A DNA stretch of 64,000 bases from Hirschia sp964342355 (lineage in GTDB: Bacteria; Pseudomonadota; Alphaproteobacteria; Caulobacterales; Hyphomonadaceae), in assembly GCA_964342355.1 (NCBI GenBank), contig CAYFFG010000002.1:62001-126000 (forward strand). Direction: 5' to 3'. Positions 51,277-59,157 of this stretch are shown here, one piece after another. How positions within the stretch are numbered: position 1 is the first letter of the stretch; every line of letters begins with the position of its first letter. The notes below the pieces were generated by a model. It was not told where the DNA came from. It saw only the letters and a program-made list of their open reading frames with translations, and did not search any database. Both the position numbers and the translations under genes were made by a program.

Positions 51277-52977
51277 GTGAACCAGTCTACGTCTGAAAGC
51301 ATGATGTTCGACGGTCAGGCTGAAGACGTCGCACCCGTTCGCTCGCCGGCGTATGGGCGAAAACCTTCGTCTCAATTTATGCTTGTTGTCATTGTTGCTT
51401 ATTGCGTCGCGCATTTTATCGTCCGTCTCTTCACCTCGCCTGTTTATACTCTGGATGAAGCCGATATCCTCCTCACAGGGCAATCCTTCCAACTTGGATA
51501 CGACTTGGGTCATGCGCCTCTTCTGAGCTGGATTTACGCCTTTTTTGACCTCGTTGGCGTTGTTAATCGACCGGTTGTTTTTGGTGTGAAATACGCGCTG
51601 ATGGCTATCGGACTGATAGCCTTTTACAGGTCGGTACAGATCGTTTTTGAGTGGATGGACGACAGCGGCATCGTTTATCATCGACTGGACCTTGCCGCCG
51701 GCGCGACAATCGCATGGTCTTTCGTATTTGCGACTGGCTGGGGATGGCACGAAGACCAAATATCCCAAGTGCTGACGTTCACACTGCTCGCCTCAACCTT
51801 TTATGCCTATGTCAGCGCGTTAACCGGGCAAGGTCTTTTGAAATGGGCTTTGTTTGGCGGACTGGCGGGTTTAGGCGTCCTCAGTCATTTTGGATTTGTG
51901 CTTGCGCCCTTATCGTTGGTGCTTGTCGGCGCCTGTATGAAATCGCTCACACAGGCCCATTATGACCAGAATGGCGATCGCCTGTCTCCGCCCGCAATCA
52001 CCGGCATTCGTGTGTTAGTTGCGGTATTTTGCCTGATTGGTGTGATCTCGCCCTATATCGCTTGGCTCATCATGTCTCCTGAAGCCAGCATTGGTTATTT
52101 GTCGTCAACGATCAGCGAGGTTCAATCGATTTTCGCTAATCAGGACGCGATGTTGAACGCCATTCAGCACCGTTTGGATATGATTGGCCTGGCTCTTTCA
52201 GCGATTGTTCAGTTCAGCCTGCCGCTCAGCGTAATCTTCATCATGTTATTCTGGCCGATGTGGTTTCCCTACATTTATCCCTTCTTCCCAAGACGGGATG
52301 TTGAAGAAGGCCCATTTGAACGGGCCTGGCGCCGACTATTTTCAAACACTTTGCTGGTGTCCTGCGCGCTGGCGATCACATATGCCATGGTATCCGGCGA
52401 GAAACTAAGACCTGAATGGTTGCACCCGGTTCTCTTTGCTCTGCCAATATGGCTATTTTTCCAGGTACAGCGCTCCGGCCCTTATTTCATTGCGATGCGC
52501 GCGTTTGGCGTCTTGAGCTGTATTCTGGCTCTTCTGGTTGTCGGCGGCAGGATGGTGGACTGGAGCGAAGACATTATCTCCTGCCAGCCCCAACGCTGTC
52601 GAGCGTACATGCCGGTGGCAAGCTGGGCGAACAGTTTGAAAAATGAAGAAGGCTTCACGAGAGGAACACTGGTGACGGACGACTCCCACCTTGGCGGCAA
52701 TTTCAGTGCGCTGTTCCCAGAAGCGCGTGTGATTGCGGCCACATATCCGTCATCAGCATTTCCAAACGCCAATGAAGATACATCGTCCTGTCTTGTCGTA
52801 TGGCGCGATCGACCACAATTGCCAGATGACCTAGCCGATTACCTGCAAGAGCAATTGAAGGTCACGGTTGGCACACGCGCACCTGAAGGGGCCATGCGCC
52901 GGTTCCTGCTTCGATCAAACGAAACATCAGCGGTATTGTATTACCGTTTTTTCAGACCAACGGCGCAATGCCGCTAG
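51277..52977 (+). CDS. ArnT/PMT-like lipid-linked glycosyltransferase
   Basis: Integral membrane glycosyltransferase of the GT39/GT83-like class, 566 residues with about ten membrane segments. The first periplasmic loop reads FTSPVYTLDEADILLTGQSF, with the Asp-Glu pair typical of ArnT catalysis, then GYDLGHAPLLSWIYAFF. A soluble C-terminal part follows (about 430-566). It would transfer a sugar from a polyprenyl-phosphate donor to lipid A, a polysaccharide or protein. Start is GTG with a GGGGAA upstream. The stop overlaps rimM by four bases in convergent orientation. Confidence 0.85.
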   Translation: MNQSTSESMMFDGQAEDVAPVRSPAYGRKPSSQFMLVVIVAYCVAHFIVRLFTSPVYTLDEADILLTGQSFQLGYDLGHAPLLSWIYAFFDLVGVVNRPVVFGVKYALMAIGLIAFYRSVQIVFEWMDDSGIVYHRLDLAAGATIAWSFVFATGWGWHEDQISQVLTFTLLASTFYAYVSALTGQGLLKWALFGGLAGLGVLSHFGFVLAPLSLVLVGACMKSLTQAHYDQNGDRLSPPAITGIRVLVAVFCLIGVISPYIAWLIMSPEASIGYLSSTISEVQSIFANQDAMLNAIQHRLDMIGLALSAIVQFSLPLSVIFIMLFWPMWFPYIYPFFPRRDVEEGPFERAWRRLFSNTLLVSCALAITYAMVSGEKLRPEWLHPVLFALPIWLFFQVQRSGPYFIAMRAFGVLSCILALLVVGGRMVDWSEDIISCQPQRCRAYMPVASWANSLKNEEGFTRGTLVTDDSHLGGNFSALFPEARVIAATYPSSAFPNANEDTSSCLVVWRDRPQLPDDLADYLQEQLKVTVGTRAPEGAMRRFLLRSNETSAVLYYRFFRPTAQCR

Positions 52978-53540
52978 CTCGCGTCATCGTCTTCTGTTTC
53001 GTCATCATCAATTCGCAGACCGTCTGGCAATAACGCTTCTTCTGGTTCAGCGATAAGCTGCCTTGAATTGATGTCTACTCTAGGAATAGTCGCTTTAGTA
53101 AATGGCAGGAAGTAAGTCCCACTCTGCGCCCATTTCAGTTCAATAAGGTCGTCCGCGCCATAATTCTGTACATGAACCACCTCACCAAGATCGCGACCAT
53201 CAATGTGTTGTACCTGGCACCCTATCAGATCATTGAAGTAGAATTCATCTTCTTCGGGTTCAGGAAGATCAGAGCGGGACACATAAAGCAAAGTCCCCTT
53301 CATTTCGATCCATTCTTCGCGCTGGCGGTTTTCTTCTGGCCAGACAATAAATGTGTCTTTAGCCGCAGTCACTTTTTTAGGCGTCACGAGAACATTTCCC
53401 GCGCCGGACAACAAAGCGCCGTATGCAAAGCAATCTTCTGGATATTCTGTGAAGGAGCGTATGCGCACATCGCCTCTAACACCATGAGCACCAGCTATCT
53501 GTGCGACGACAACAAGATTGGCGTCAGGCTTTTCTTTCAT
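52974..53540 (-). CDS. rimM: 16S rRNA processing protein RimM
   Basis: 30S maturation factor that binds S19. The 188 residues have the N-terminal domain (VVVAQIAGAHGVRGDVRIRS) and the PRC-barrel domain (EFYFNDLIGCQVQHIDGRDL, GEVVHVQNYGADDLIEL, RVDINSRQLIAEPEE). It starts at an ATGA overlap with the upstream GNAT gene. trmD should follow directly; instead the convergent ArnT-like gene overlaps its stop by four bases. Confidence 0.96.
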   Translation of the reverse strand: MKEKPDANLVVVAQIAGAHGVRGDVRIRSFTEYPEDCFAYGALLSGAGNVLVTPKKVTAAKDTFIVWPEENRQREEWIEMKGTLLYVSRSDLPEPEEDEFYFNDLIGCQVQHIDGRDLGEVVHVQNYGADDLIELKWAQSGTYFLPFTKATIPRVDINSRQLIAEPEEALLPDGLRIDDDETEDDDAS

Positions 53541-54067
53541 GTGACTGATGACTCTGACTCTAATTCCGGATTGAGCGTTGATCGCACAAGCATGCGCACA
53601 ACCTTGCTTGAATCCGAATTCGTAAAATCGCCCAGGGCTTGAAATCCAAGACGCTTATGGAAATCGAGCGAGACAAAATTCATCGGTTCTATGTTGACTT
53701 CGGCCGCCAGTACGACTGCTCCATGCGCCTCAGCCATCTCTAAAGCTTCCGCATATAGCGCCAGTCCCACGCCTTTACGTCGCCCCGCCTCTGCCACAGC
53801 AACGCGGTCCACATATAAAAAACTGTCCAGCCTGTCTTCAAACCATTTATAATTCAGGCTGTCATACCCCCGCCCTGGCGCCATCAGCATGACAAAGCCC
53901 AAGCGTTCGCCCTCGCCACCTTCAGCGATGAGCGTAGCGCAACACATGTTTTCTAATTCTAGATATTGTTCGCGGCTCAATTTGCTCACCGCTGGTGTAT
54001 TTGCAGCATTAAGCGCAATGATCCAGTCGATGTCGTCCAGTTGAGCTTCGCGGATTGATAGGTCCAT
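53537..54067 (-). CDS. GNAT family N-acetyltransferase
   Basis: 176-residue GNAT protein. The acetyl-CoA loop RKGVGLALYAEALEMAEAHG and the terminal LDFHKRLGFQALGDF are typical; the substrate is unknown. It lies between rpsP and rimM, unusual for this operon, and overlaps the rimM start by four bases, so it seems translationally coupled to it. A hairpin lies between rpsP and this gene. Confidence 0.88.
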   Translation of the reverse strand: MDLSIREAQLDDIDWIIALNAANTPAVSKLSREQYLELENMCCATLIAEGGEGERLGFVMLMAPGRGYDSLNYKWFEDRLDSFLYVDRVAVAEAGRRKGVGLALYAEALEMAEAHGAVVLAAEVNIEPMNFVSLDFHKRLGFQALGDFTNSDSSKVVRMLVRSTLNPELESESSVT

Positions 54068-54090
54068 AGATATTTGTCCGATGAAGAATA

Positions 54091-54122
54091 CGCCCTTTGC
54101 ACACGAAAAGGCGCAAAGGGCG
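54091..54122 (-). terminator. hairpin between rpsP and GNAT-rimM
   Basis: CGCCCTTTGC and GCAAAGGGCG form a 10-bp perfect stem with a 12-base loop. There is no T run after it on the minus strand, so it is more likely an attenuator, RNA stabiliser or partial terminator that lowers read-through from rpsP than a full intrinsic terminator. Confidence 0.5.
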
Positions 54123-54152
54123 TCTTGTCCTCAAGCAGCCAGTTGAAAAAGC

Positions 54153-54608
54153 CTATTCGGCTTTTTCTTCCTCAGCAGCTTCTTCTGCTGGCGCTTCTTC
54201 AGTCGCGGCTTCTGCTTCGGCTGCAGCAGCTTCTGCAGCAGCTTTAGCTTCTTCTTCAGCGGCCTTGCGAGCTTCTTCTTTCTCTTTACGCTCTTCGATG
54301 CGGTCCATAGCTTTCTGACCAGGCTTCGCTTTGTTCGGGTTGTTGCCGTGTTTCCACTCAACAAGGCCTGCATCACCTAAGAAACGCGCAACGCGATCTG
54401 TCGGCTTTGCGCCTTTTTCCATCCAGACTTTGATCTTTTCAACGTCTAACGTGACGCGCGTGTCGGAGTCTTTGGACAGCAATGGGTTGTAAGAACCGAC
54501 TTTCTCGATGAAACGACCGTCGCGTGGCGAACGGCTGTCAGCAACAACAATACGGTAGTAAGGACGTTTTTTGGTCCCGCCACGGGCAAGACGAATTTTA
54601 AGGGCCAT
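54153..54608 (-). CDS. rpsP: 30S ribosomal protein S16 with Ala/Glu-rich tail
   Basis: Small-subunit protein S16. The first ~110 residues are standard (ALKIRLARGGTKKRPYYRIV, SRSPRDGRFIEKVGSYNPLL). The total length is 151, against about 80-90 in E. coli; the extra C-terminal ~40 residues are almost only Ala, Glu and Lys, likely a helical or disordered acidic tail. It follows chorismate mutase by about 40 bases and precedes a GNAT gene. Confidence 0.97.
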   Translation of the reverse strand: MALKIRLARGGTKKRPYYRIVVADSRSPRDGRFIEKVGSYNPLLSKDSDTRVTLDVEKIKVWMEKGAKPTDRVARFLGDAGLVEWKHGNNPNKAKPGQKAMDRIEERKEKEEARKAAEEEAKAAAEAAAAEAEAATEEAPAEEAAEEEKAE

Positions 54609-54647
54609 GTGATAAACTCCTAATACTGGCGCTTAAGGGACATTCCG

Positions 54648-54944
54648 CTATTTGCGGAGCTGTTCGTGGTGACGAATAACTTCCGTCACGATGAAATTGA
54701 GAAATTTTTCAGCGAACTCGGGGTCAAGATCTGCTTCTACGGCCATTTGGCGCAACCGGTCGATTTGAGCTGTCTCGCGGGCCTTGTCGGACGGCGGCAA
54801 ATCAAACTCCGCTTTTAGCTTTCCAACAGCTTGCGTGCATTTAAACCGCTCTGCGAGCATGTGGATGAGCGCATTATCAATATTGTCGATTGAAGCGCGC
54901 AGACGCTTTAACTGCTCGGGGACTTCCTGCATCAGCTTTTCCAA
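54648..54944 (-). CDS. chorismate mutase (AroQ type)
   Basis: 98-residue all-helical AroQ-class chorismate mutase, which converts chorismate to prephenate for Phe/Tyr synthesis. Active-site residues fit: LRASIDNIDNALIHMLAERF with an N-terminal Arg, LKAEFDLPPSDKARE and the C-terminal helix FLNFIVTEVIRHHEQLRK. It lies between ffh and rpsP, a position common in Alphaproteobacteria. It overlaps the upstream zinc-ribbon gene by 13 bases. Confidence 0.92.
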   Translation of the reverse strand: MEKLMQEVPEQLKRLRASIDNIDNALIHMLAERFKCTQAVGKLKAEFDLPPSDKARETAQIDRLRQMAVEADLDPEFAEKFLNFIVTEVIRHHEQLRK

Positions 54945-55231
54945 TCAAATTTCAAGAAACGCACGCTAAGCGCACCCAAAATCAACATGACGGAGATACC
55001 GCCCATCAAGGGAACCAACGTCGCAGTGATCGATTGTGGCTCAATGCCTTGCCCTAACAGAAATGGGCGCACGATCATGGGTCCGAACAGAAACCCAAAG
55101 AACAAAGCCGCATACAAAACCATTTTAGACTGGAATGTCGCTCGATAAGTGGCGCCACAGTTTTTACACCGTCCCGCCAAAGCGATACCCTGAACAGGCG
55201 TTCCACACTTCTCACACTTGAATCGGCTCAT
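54932..55231 (-). CDS. zinc-ribbon membrane protein, function unknown
   Basis: 99 residues. The N-terminus has a zinc ribbon with two CxxC pairs (FKCEKCGTPV and GRCKNCGAT, Cys5, Cys8, Cys22 and Cys25 roughly) followed by two membrane helices (about 36-55 and 70-92). I do not assign a family with certainty. It overlaps ffh by four bases (ATGA) and chorismate mutase by 13, so it is part of the ffh operon. Confidence 0.8.
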   Translation of the reverse strand: MSRFKCEKCGTPVQGIALAGRCKNCGATYRATFQSKMVLYAALFFGFLFGPMIVRPFLLGQGIEPQSITATLVPLMGGISVMLILGALSVRFLKFDWKS

Positions 55232-56739
55232 TTTTTTCGCCCTCCAAACGATCCGCCCAGACCAGGAAGCCCTCCGCCTGGCGGAAGTCCCGCTCCGCCG
55301 AGGCCTGGCAGTCCGCCACCAGGCGCACCGCCCATTTTACCCGCCATGTCCTGAAGAGCAGCTGAGTCCATTGCTTTTCCACCAGGTACGCCGCCAGCGC
55401 CCATCGCACCCATGGCTTTAGCCATTTTCGCCATGCCGCCTTTGCCCATTTTCTTCATCATGTCGGCCATCTGCTTGTGCATTTTCAGCACCTTGTTGAC
55501 CTCGGACACATGAACGCCTGAACCGGCCGCAATCCGTTTCTTGCGAGATGCGTTTAACAGGGCTGGCTTAGCGCGCTCTTTCGGGGTCATGGACATGATA
55601 ATTGCGTGCTGGCGTTTGAGCACTTTGTCATCAAGACCCTGCGCGTCCATCGCCTGCTTGGCTTTTTTTGCGCCTGGCATCATGCCCATCAAGCCGCCCA
55701 GGCCGCCCATACGTTCCATCTGTTTGAACTGTTCGGCGAGGTCTTCCAGATCGAACACGCCCTTGGCCATTTTCTTGGCCATTTTTTCGGCTTTTTCCTG
55801 GTCGATCTCAGCAGCGGCTTTTTCAACCAGCGACACCACATCGCCCTGGCCCAAAATACGTCCGGCAATCCGGCGCGCATCAAAGACTTCCAACAGATCT
55901 GTTTTTTCACCCGTCCCGAGGAATTTGATCGGCAGACCTGTGACCGCGCGCATGGAGAGCGCCGCACCGCCGCGACCATCACCATCCATTCGGGTCAACA
56001 CAAGGCCTGTCAGCTTCAAGCGATCATTGAACCGGCGCGCTGTCTCTACCGCGTCCTGACCTGTCAGCGCATCGGCTACCAATAGCGTTTCGGCAGGGTT
56101 AGCCACACTGGCGACATCTGCCGCCTCGCCCATCATCTGCTCGTCCAGTGTCGTGCGGCCTGCTGTGTCGAGGATCAGGACGTCGTAGCCACCAAGCTTT
56201 GCCGCATTCATGGCGCGTTTGGCGATATCAACCGGCATCTGGCCGCTGATAATCGGCAACGCATCCACGCCGACCTGTTCAGCCAATACTTTTAGCTGTT
56301 CCATCGCAGCCGGGCGACGCACGTCCAAAGACGCAACCATCACCTTTTTGCGGTCCATGGTCTTTAAACGCTTAGCGAGCTTTCCGGTCGTTGTGGTCTT
56401 ACCAGACCCCTGAAGACCCGCCATCATGATGACTGCGGGAATGTTGTCGATACGCAGACCTTCCGGCTCACCACCGCCGCCAAGTGTTTCCACCAGCGCG
56501 TCGTGAACAATCTTGATAACCTGCTGACCCGGCTTGACCGAGCGGATAACGTCTTCGCCAATCGCCTTTGGCCTGACGTCATCTACAAACTTTTTAACGA
56601 CGTCGAGCGCGACGTCAGCTTCCAGGAGCGCCACGCGAATTTCGCGCAGAGCCGCAGACACATCTTTCTCGGACAGGGCTCCTTTGCCCGTCAATCCGTC
56701 GAATACGCCGGATAACCTGTCTGTCAGCGCGTCAAACAT
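55228..56739 (-). CDS. ffh: signal recognition particle protein Ffh
   Basis: SRP54 GTPase that binds signal sequences and SRP RNA. The 503 residues have the N-domain (LSEKDVSAALREIRVALLEA), the GTPase with P-loop GLQGSGKT (108-115), VASLDVRRPAAMEQL, ILDTAGRT and GTGEKTDLLEVFDARRIAGR, and a Met-rich M-domain (about 325-460). The tail is Gly/Pro/Met-rich (PGGGLPGLGGAGLPPGGGLP). It leads a minus-strand operon with the zinc-ribbon, chorismate mutase and rpsP genes. Confidence 0.97.
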   Translation of the reverse strand: MFDALTDRLSGVFDGLTGKGALSEKDVSAALREIRVALLEADVALDVVKKFVDDVRPKAIGEDVIRSVKPGQQVIKIVHDALVETLGGGGEPEGLRIDNIPAVIMMAGLQGSGKTTTTGKLAKRLKTMDRKKVMVASLDVRRPAAMEQLKVLAEQVGVDALPIISGQMPVDIAKRAMNAAKLGGYDVLILDTAGRTTLDEQMMGEAADVASVANPAETLLVADALTGQDAVETARRFNDRLKLTGLVLTRMDGDGRGGAALSMRAVTGLPIKFLGTGEKTDLLEVFDARRIAGRILGQGDVVSLVEKAAAEIDQEKAEKMAKKMAKGVFDLEDLAEQFKQMERMGGLGGLMGMMPGAKKAKQAMDAQGLDDKVLKRQHAIIMSMTPKERAKPALLNASRKKRIAAGSGVHVSEVNKVLKMHKQMADMMKKMGKGGMAKMAKAMGAMGAGGVPGGKAMDSAALQDMAGKMGGAPGGGLPGLGGAGLPPGGGLPGLGGSFGGRKK

Positions 56740-57061
56740 ACGCCATGCTCCTTAATTTATGCTCAGGCACACGCCTGTAGATTGCAGACGCACATGCAAA
56801 AACACATTGTCCGGTTTAAAAGCACGCCCTCTTCCTATCAGGATGGAGAGCCACAGGGCTAAAGACAACCGGTCTTCCGCAAAGCAGCGCTTAAAAAACG
56901 CACAAAGCAAAAGCGCCCCGCTGGGCGCAACGCGCTGAGCGGGGGTCCTCATGCCGGGCTCATCTGAACTCTGTCAGGAGCGTCCCGGAGCAAGGCGCAG
57001 CTATAGCTACGCGGAAGAAGCTGGCAAATACGCTGAAAAAGCCACGAAGGTCAAGGGCGGG
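56740..57061. other. intergenic region between ffh and the TIR gene
   Basis: 322 bases without a credible gene. It must hold the ffh promoter. A GC-rich hairpin near 56913-56928 may end the TIR transcript. Small ORFs on both strands (56752-56952 minus, 56951-57250 plus) lack recognisable sequence. I checked for an SRP RNA because ffh is adjacent and found no conserved tetraloop motif. Confidence 0.5.
56909..56928 (-). terminator. possible terminator of the TIR gene
   Basis: On the minus strand GCGCCC and GGGCGC form a 6-bp stem with a four-base loop, followed by TTTT. It lies about 135 bases downstream of the TIR gene stop. The stem is short and the T run weak, so assignment is tentative. 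Confidence 0.4.
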
Positions 57062-57637
57062 TTAGCTGAGATCAGCGGAAACTCCTTGATTCACCAAGTC
57101 AGCAACGATTTGGTTGAGCTCTTTAATCAAAGACAAATCATCAGTTCCCGCATGGTAGATCTGACCACCTATTTGCGCCAATTCGATCATCAAGTCAGTT
57201 CTGCGCTGTTGGGTGGGAGAATGATCAACAAACAATACAGGCTTCTTTAAAAACCTCACCGCAGTCGTCAGCTCGCTACGCACCCATTGATTATTTGTAT
57301 GTGTCACTTTGCTAGACGCAGCCACAAGGTGGCATTCGTCCATTTTCTCTACGATCTTGTCGTAAATCAAAGCTTTTCGAACTTGTCCACCTCTCGGACC
57401 AAGCACCGGATTATCTGAACTTATTGAAAGGTCCGCCACCCGAATATCAGCTTCTCTTGTCACGAAACTAGCAAGACGGGTATGCAAATCGGCATCATAA
57501 TCCCAACGGTGACTGACAAATATCTTGAGCTCTTTCTTTAGCGCCTGACGCCTGCGAAAGACTGCTTCGCTAGGATTATAATCGTAACCGCCATCACCCG
57601 GTTTCGACTTTTTGTCTGTTCCTGAGAAATTGAACAT
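57062..57637 (-). CDS. ThsB/MTH538-like TIR domain protein
   Basis: 191-residue protein (from the ATG at 57637, which has GGGAG about ten bases upstream; an ATG at 57673 would add 12 residues). After a ~35-residue basic lead it has a TIR fold of the MTH538/ThsB type (pfam TIR-like): LKIFVSHRWDYDADLHTRL, VADLSISSDNPV, KIVEKMDECHLVAASSKV, NNQWVRSELTTAVRFLKKP. The Glu of WVRSEL fits the catalytic position and is kept. In Thoeris defence, ThsB makes an NAD-derived signal for ThsA; no ThsA gene is near here. Role could be defence or housekeeping. Confidence 0.82.
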   Translation of the reverse strand: MFNFSGTDKKSKPGDGGYDYNPSEAVFRRRQALKKELKIFVSHRWDYDADLHTRLASFVTREADIRVADLSISSDNPVLGPRGGQVRKALIYDKIVEKMDECHLVAASSKVTHTNNQWVRSELTTAVRFLKKPVLFVDHSPTQQRRTDLMIELAQIGGQIYHAGTDDLSLIKELNQIVADLVNQGVSADLS

Positions 57638-57803
57638 TTTGCCGCCCGCTCCCGTTAACTTATCATTAACCATAAAGACAGGAATTTCAACTATGAGTTA
57701 CCAACAACCGAACAACTACAAAACCCGCCGGAAATTAAGCGGACTTTAAACAAACAGCGCGAAATTCAATTCAAAGAGCAACACCATTTTGAGGGCTCAA
57801 GAG

Positions 57804-58223
57804 ATGCTCACACCAGAATTTCGCACATCCGCCGCTACCCTGTTGATGGGGCTGATCAAAGCAGACGAGACTATTCGCCAAGAAGAAGTCGACGCAGCCT
57901 ACGACTATCTCAACTCCATGTCCGACGGCGAAGAACGTCCATGGAAAGAAGGTGACAACGCTGTGTTAGGTCGCTCCAGCAGCAACCGTCTGTCAGCTGC
58001 GCTCGGCGCGCTTCGCCACTCTCCGGAAGAAGACCGCCTCGACCTGCTTGAAGCGCTTTGGGAAGTCGCATTGTCTGACGGCGAACTTGCACAGTCCGAA
58101 GCAGAATTCGTTGAGACTGCCGCAGAGGCGCTCGACCTGCCTAAGAGCGTTGTCCAGATTGTACGCCCAGCCATGAACGGCCTGGCTGACAATGTCTTTG
58201 CCGACTACCGCGCCAGCGCTTAA
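57804..58223 (+). CDS. TerB-like protein
   Basis: 139-residue all-helical protein of the TerB/DjlA-N type: FRTSAATLLMGLIKADETIR, DRLDLLEALWEVALSDGELA, QSEAEFVETAAEALDLPKSV show the paired acidic helix motifs (ADE, SDGEL) of the family. In tellurite-resistance proteins these helices bind metal ions; the role here is unknown. The ATG at 57804 has GAGG about ten bases upstream. It converges on the next gene with three bases between. Confidence 0.85.
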   Translation: MLTPEFRTSAATLLMGLIKADETIRQEEVDAAYDYLNSMSDGEERPWKEGDNAVLGRSSSNRLSAALGALRHSPEEDRLDLLEALWEVALSDGELAQSEAEFVETAAEALDLPKSVVQIVRPAMNGLADNVFADYRASA

Positions 58224-58226
58224 GAC

Positions 58227-59015
58227 TTATTCTGACAGCACAATGTCATTTGTCGTGTCGCCACCATCTGGCGACACGAGCACGACGTCTTTGTCCAAAG
58301 TCGGTGACTGAAGGCTTAAGGGTGCGCCCCACTCCGTGATTGCTTCACGCGCAACTGTGTTAGCTGGGCGAGGCACCAGACCAGATTGTGTCGCCACTAC
58401 ATTATAGACAGCGCCATCCAGCATAGGCGCATACGCGCCATTACCATAAATCGCATCTACAGCGTTCAAGCTTTTGAACATCTCGTTTTTGCGAGCAAGA
58501 TTATAGATGTCGACAGCAGCAGAAGTCCCTTCCGGCGACAGGCTATACGCTGTTGGCGGCTTTTCGTTTTCTTCAAGAACATCGTCATATCGCCCCTGAA
58601 TACGGTCGAGACGATATATTGCGTCATATCCGGTGATGTTCGCCCAAGGTTGCCATTTCAGAAACCGCGCATCCATGCGGAATGCATCGCCGGTCAAGTC
58701 AAAAACAATCGGCTCGCCGAAATCTTCGCCTTTACCTGTCGGCACACGTACGCTGGCCTGAAACGTCTGCGGACCTGTCTGTGTCAGCGTCACTTCAGCT
58801 GCCGGGCGTTCATAAGTGAGACGCGCATAGGTTTGCAGGTTCAAACCGGCGAGCGAAATCGCAGCTGTCGCAGCCAGAAAAACACCGCCGAACAAAAAAC
58901 GCGCAGCGCCAGAAAACATTTTAAAGCGAAAGAGACGACCTACGCCGCCGAATAGCAAAACTGCTCCGATGAGAGCTGTGAGGCTAGGTATCGCCCACCA
59001 GATAGAAATGTTCAT
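58227..59015 (-). CDS. conserved membrane protein, function unknown
   Basis: 262 residues. Two N-terminal membrane segments (about 5-25 and 38-60) precede a soluble, beta-rich domain: YARLTYERPAAEVTLTQTGP, FLKWQPWANITGYDAIYRLD, RIQGRYDDV. It resembles proteins loosely annotated as cation/multidrug efflux pump, a label not supported by any transporter feature here. A likely ribosome-binding site is AGGGGTAAGGC just upstream. It stands alone between terB-like and cysH. Confidence 0.8.
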   Translation of the reverse strand: MNISIWWAIPSLTALIGAVLLFGGVGRLFRFKMFSGAARFLFGGVFLAATAAISLAGLNLQTYARLTYERPAAEVTLTQTGPQTFQASVRVPTGKGEDFGEPIVFDLTGDAFRMDARFLKWQPWANITGYDAIYRLDRIQGRYDDVLEENEKPPTAYSLSPEGTSAAVDIYNLARKNEMFKSLNAVDAIYGNGAYAPMLDGAVYNVVATQSGLVPRPANTVAREAITEWGAPLSLQSPTLDKDVVLVSPDGGDTTNDIVLSE

Positions 59016-59157
59016 TTTGCCTTACCCCTAGAAGAGACGACAGTGTGTCGCCGTCAACGTCAGGATAGGGTCTTAACACGTTATTAACTGTTCGCACCAC
59101 CTTGATTATTACTCAATCAAGGTGGGCGATCAGCATACAGATGGTTGTAATTGCACG

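Noticed and set aside
56945..57020. Possible SRP RNA next to ffh (GTCAGG followed by CCCGGAGCAAGG)
   Set aside because: The GGAA-type tetraloop and the GCAGCC partner strand of the conserved SRP helix are not formed in the right order.
56951..57250. 99-codon plus-strand ORF and a 66-codon minus-strand ORF at 56752-56952
   Set aside because: The first runs into the 3' end of the TIR gene on the other strand; neither has a ribosome-binding site or recognisable content.
57062..58223. A complete Thoeris system
   Set aside because: Only a ThsB-like gene is present; no ThsA-type (SIR2 or other effector) gene is adjacent, and the TerB-like neighbour is not a known Thoeris part.
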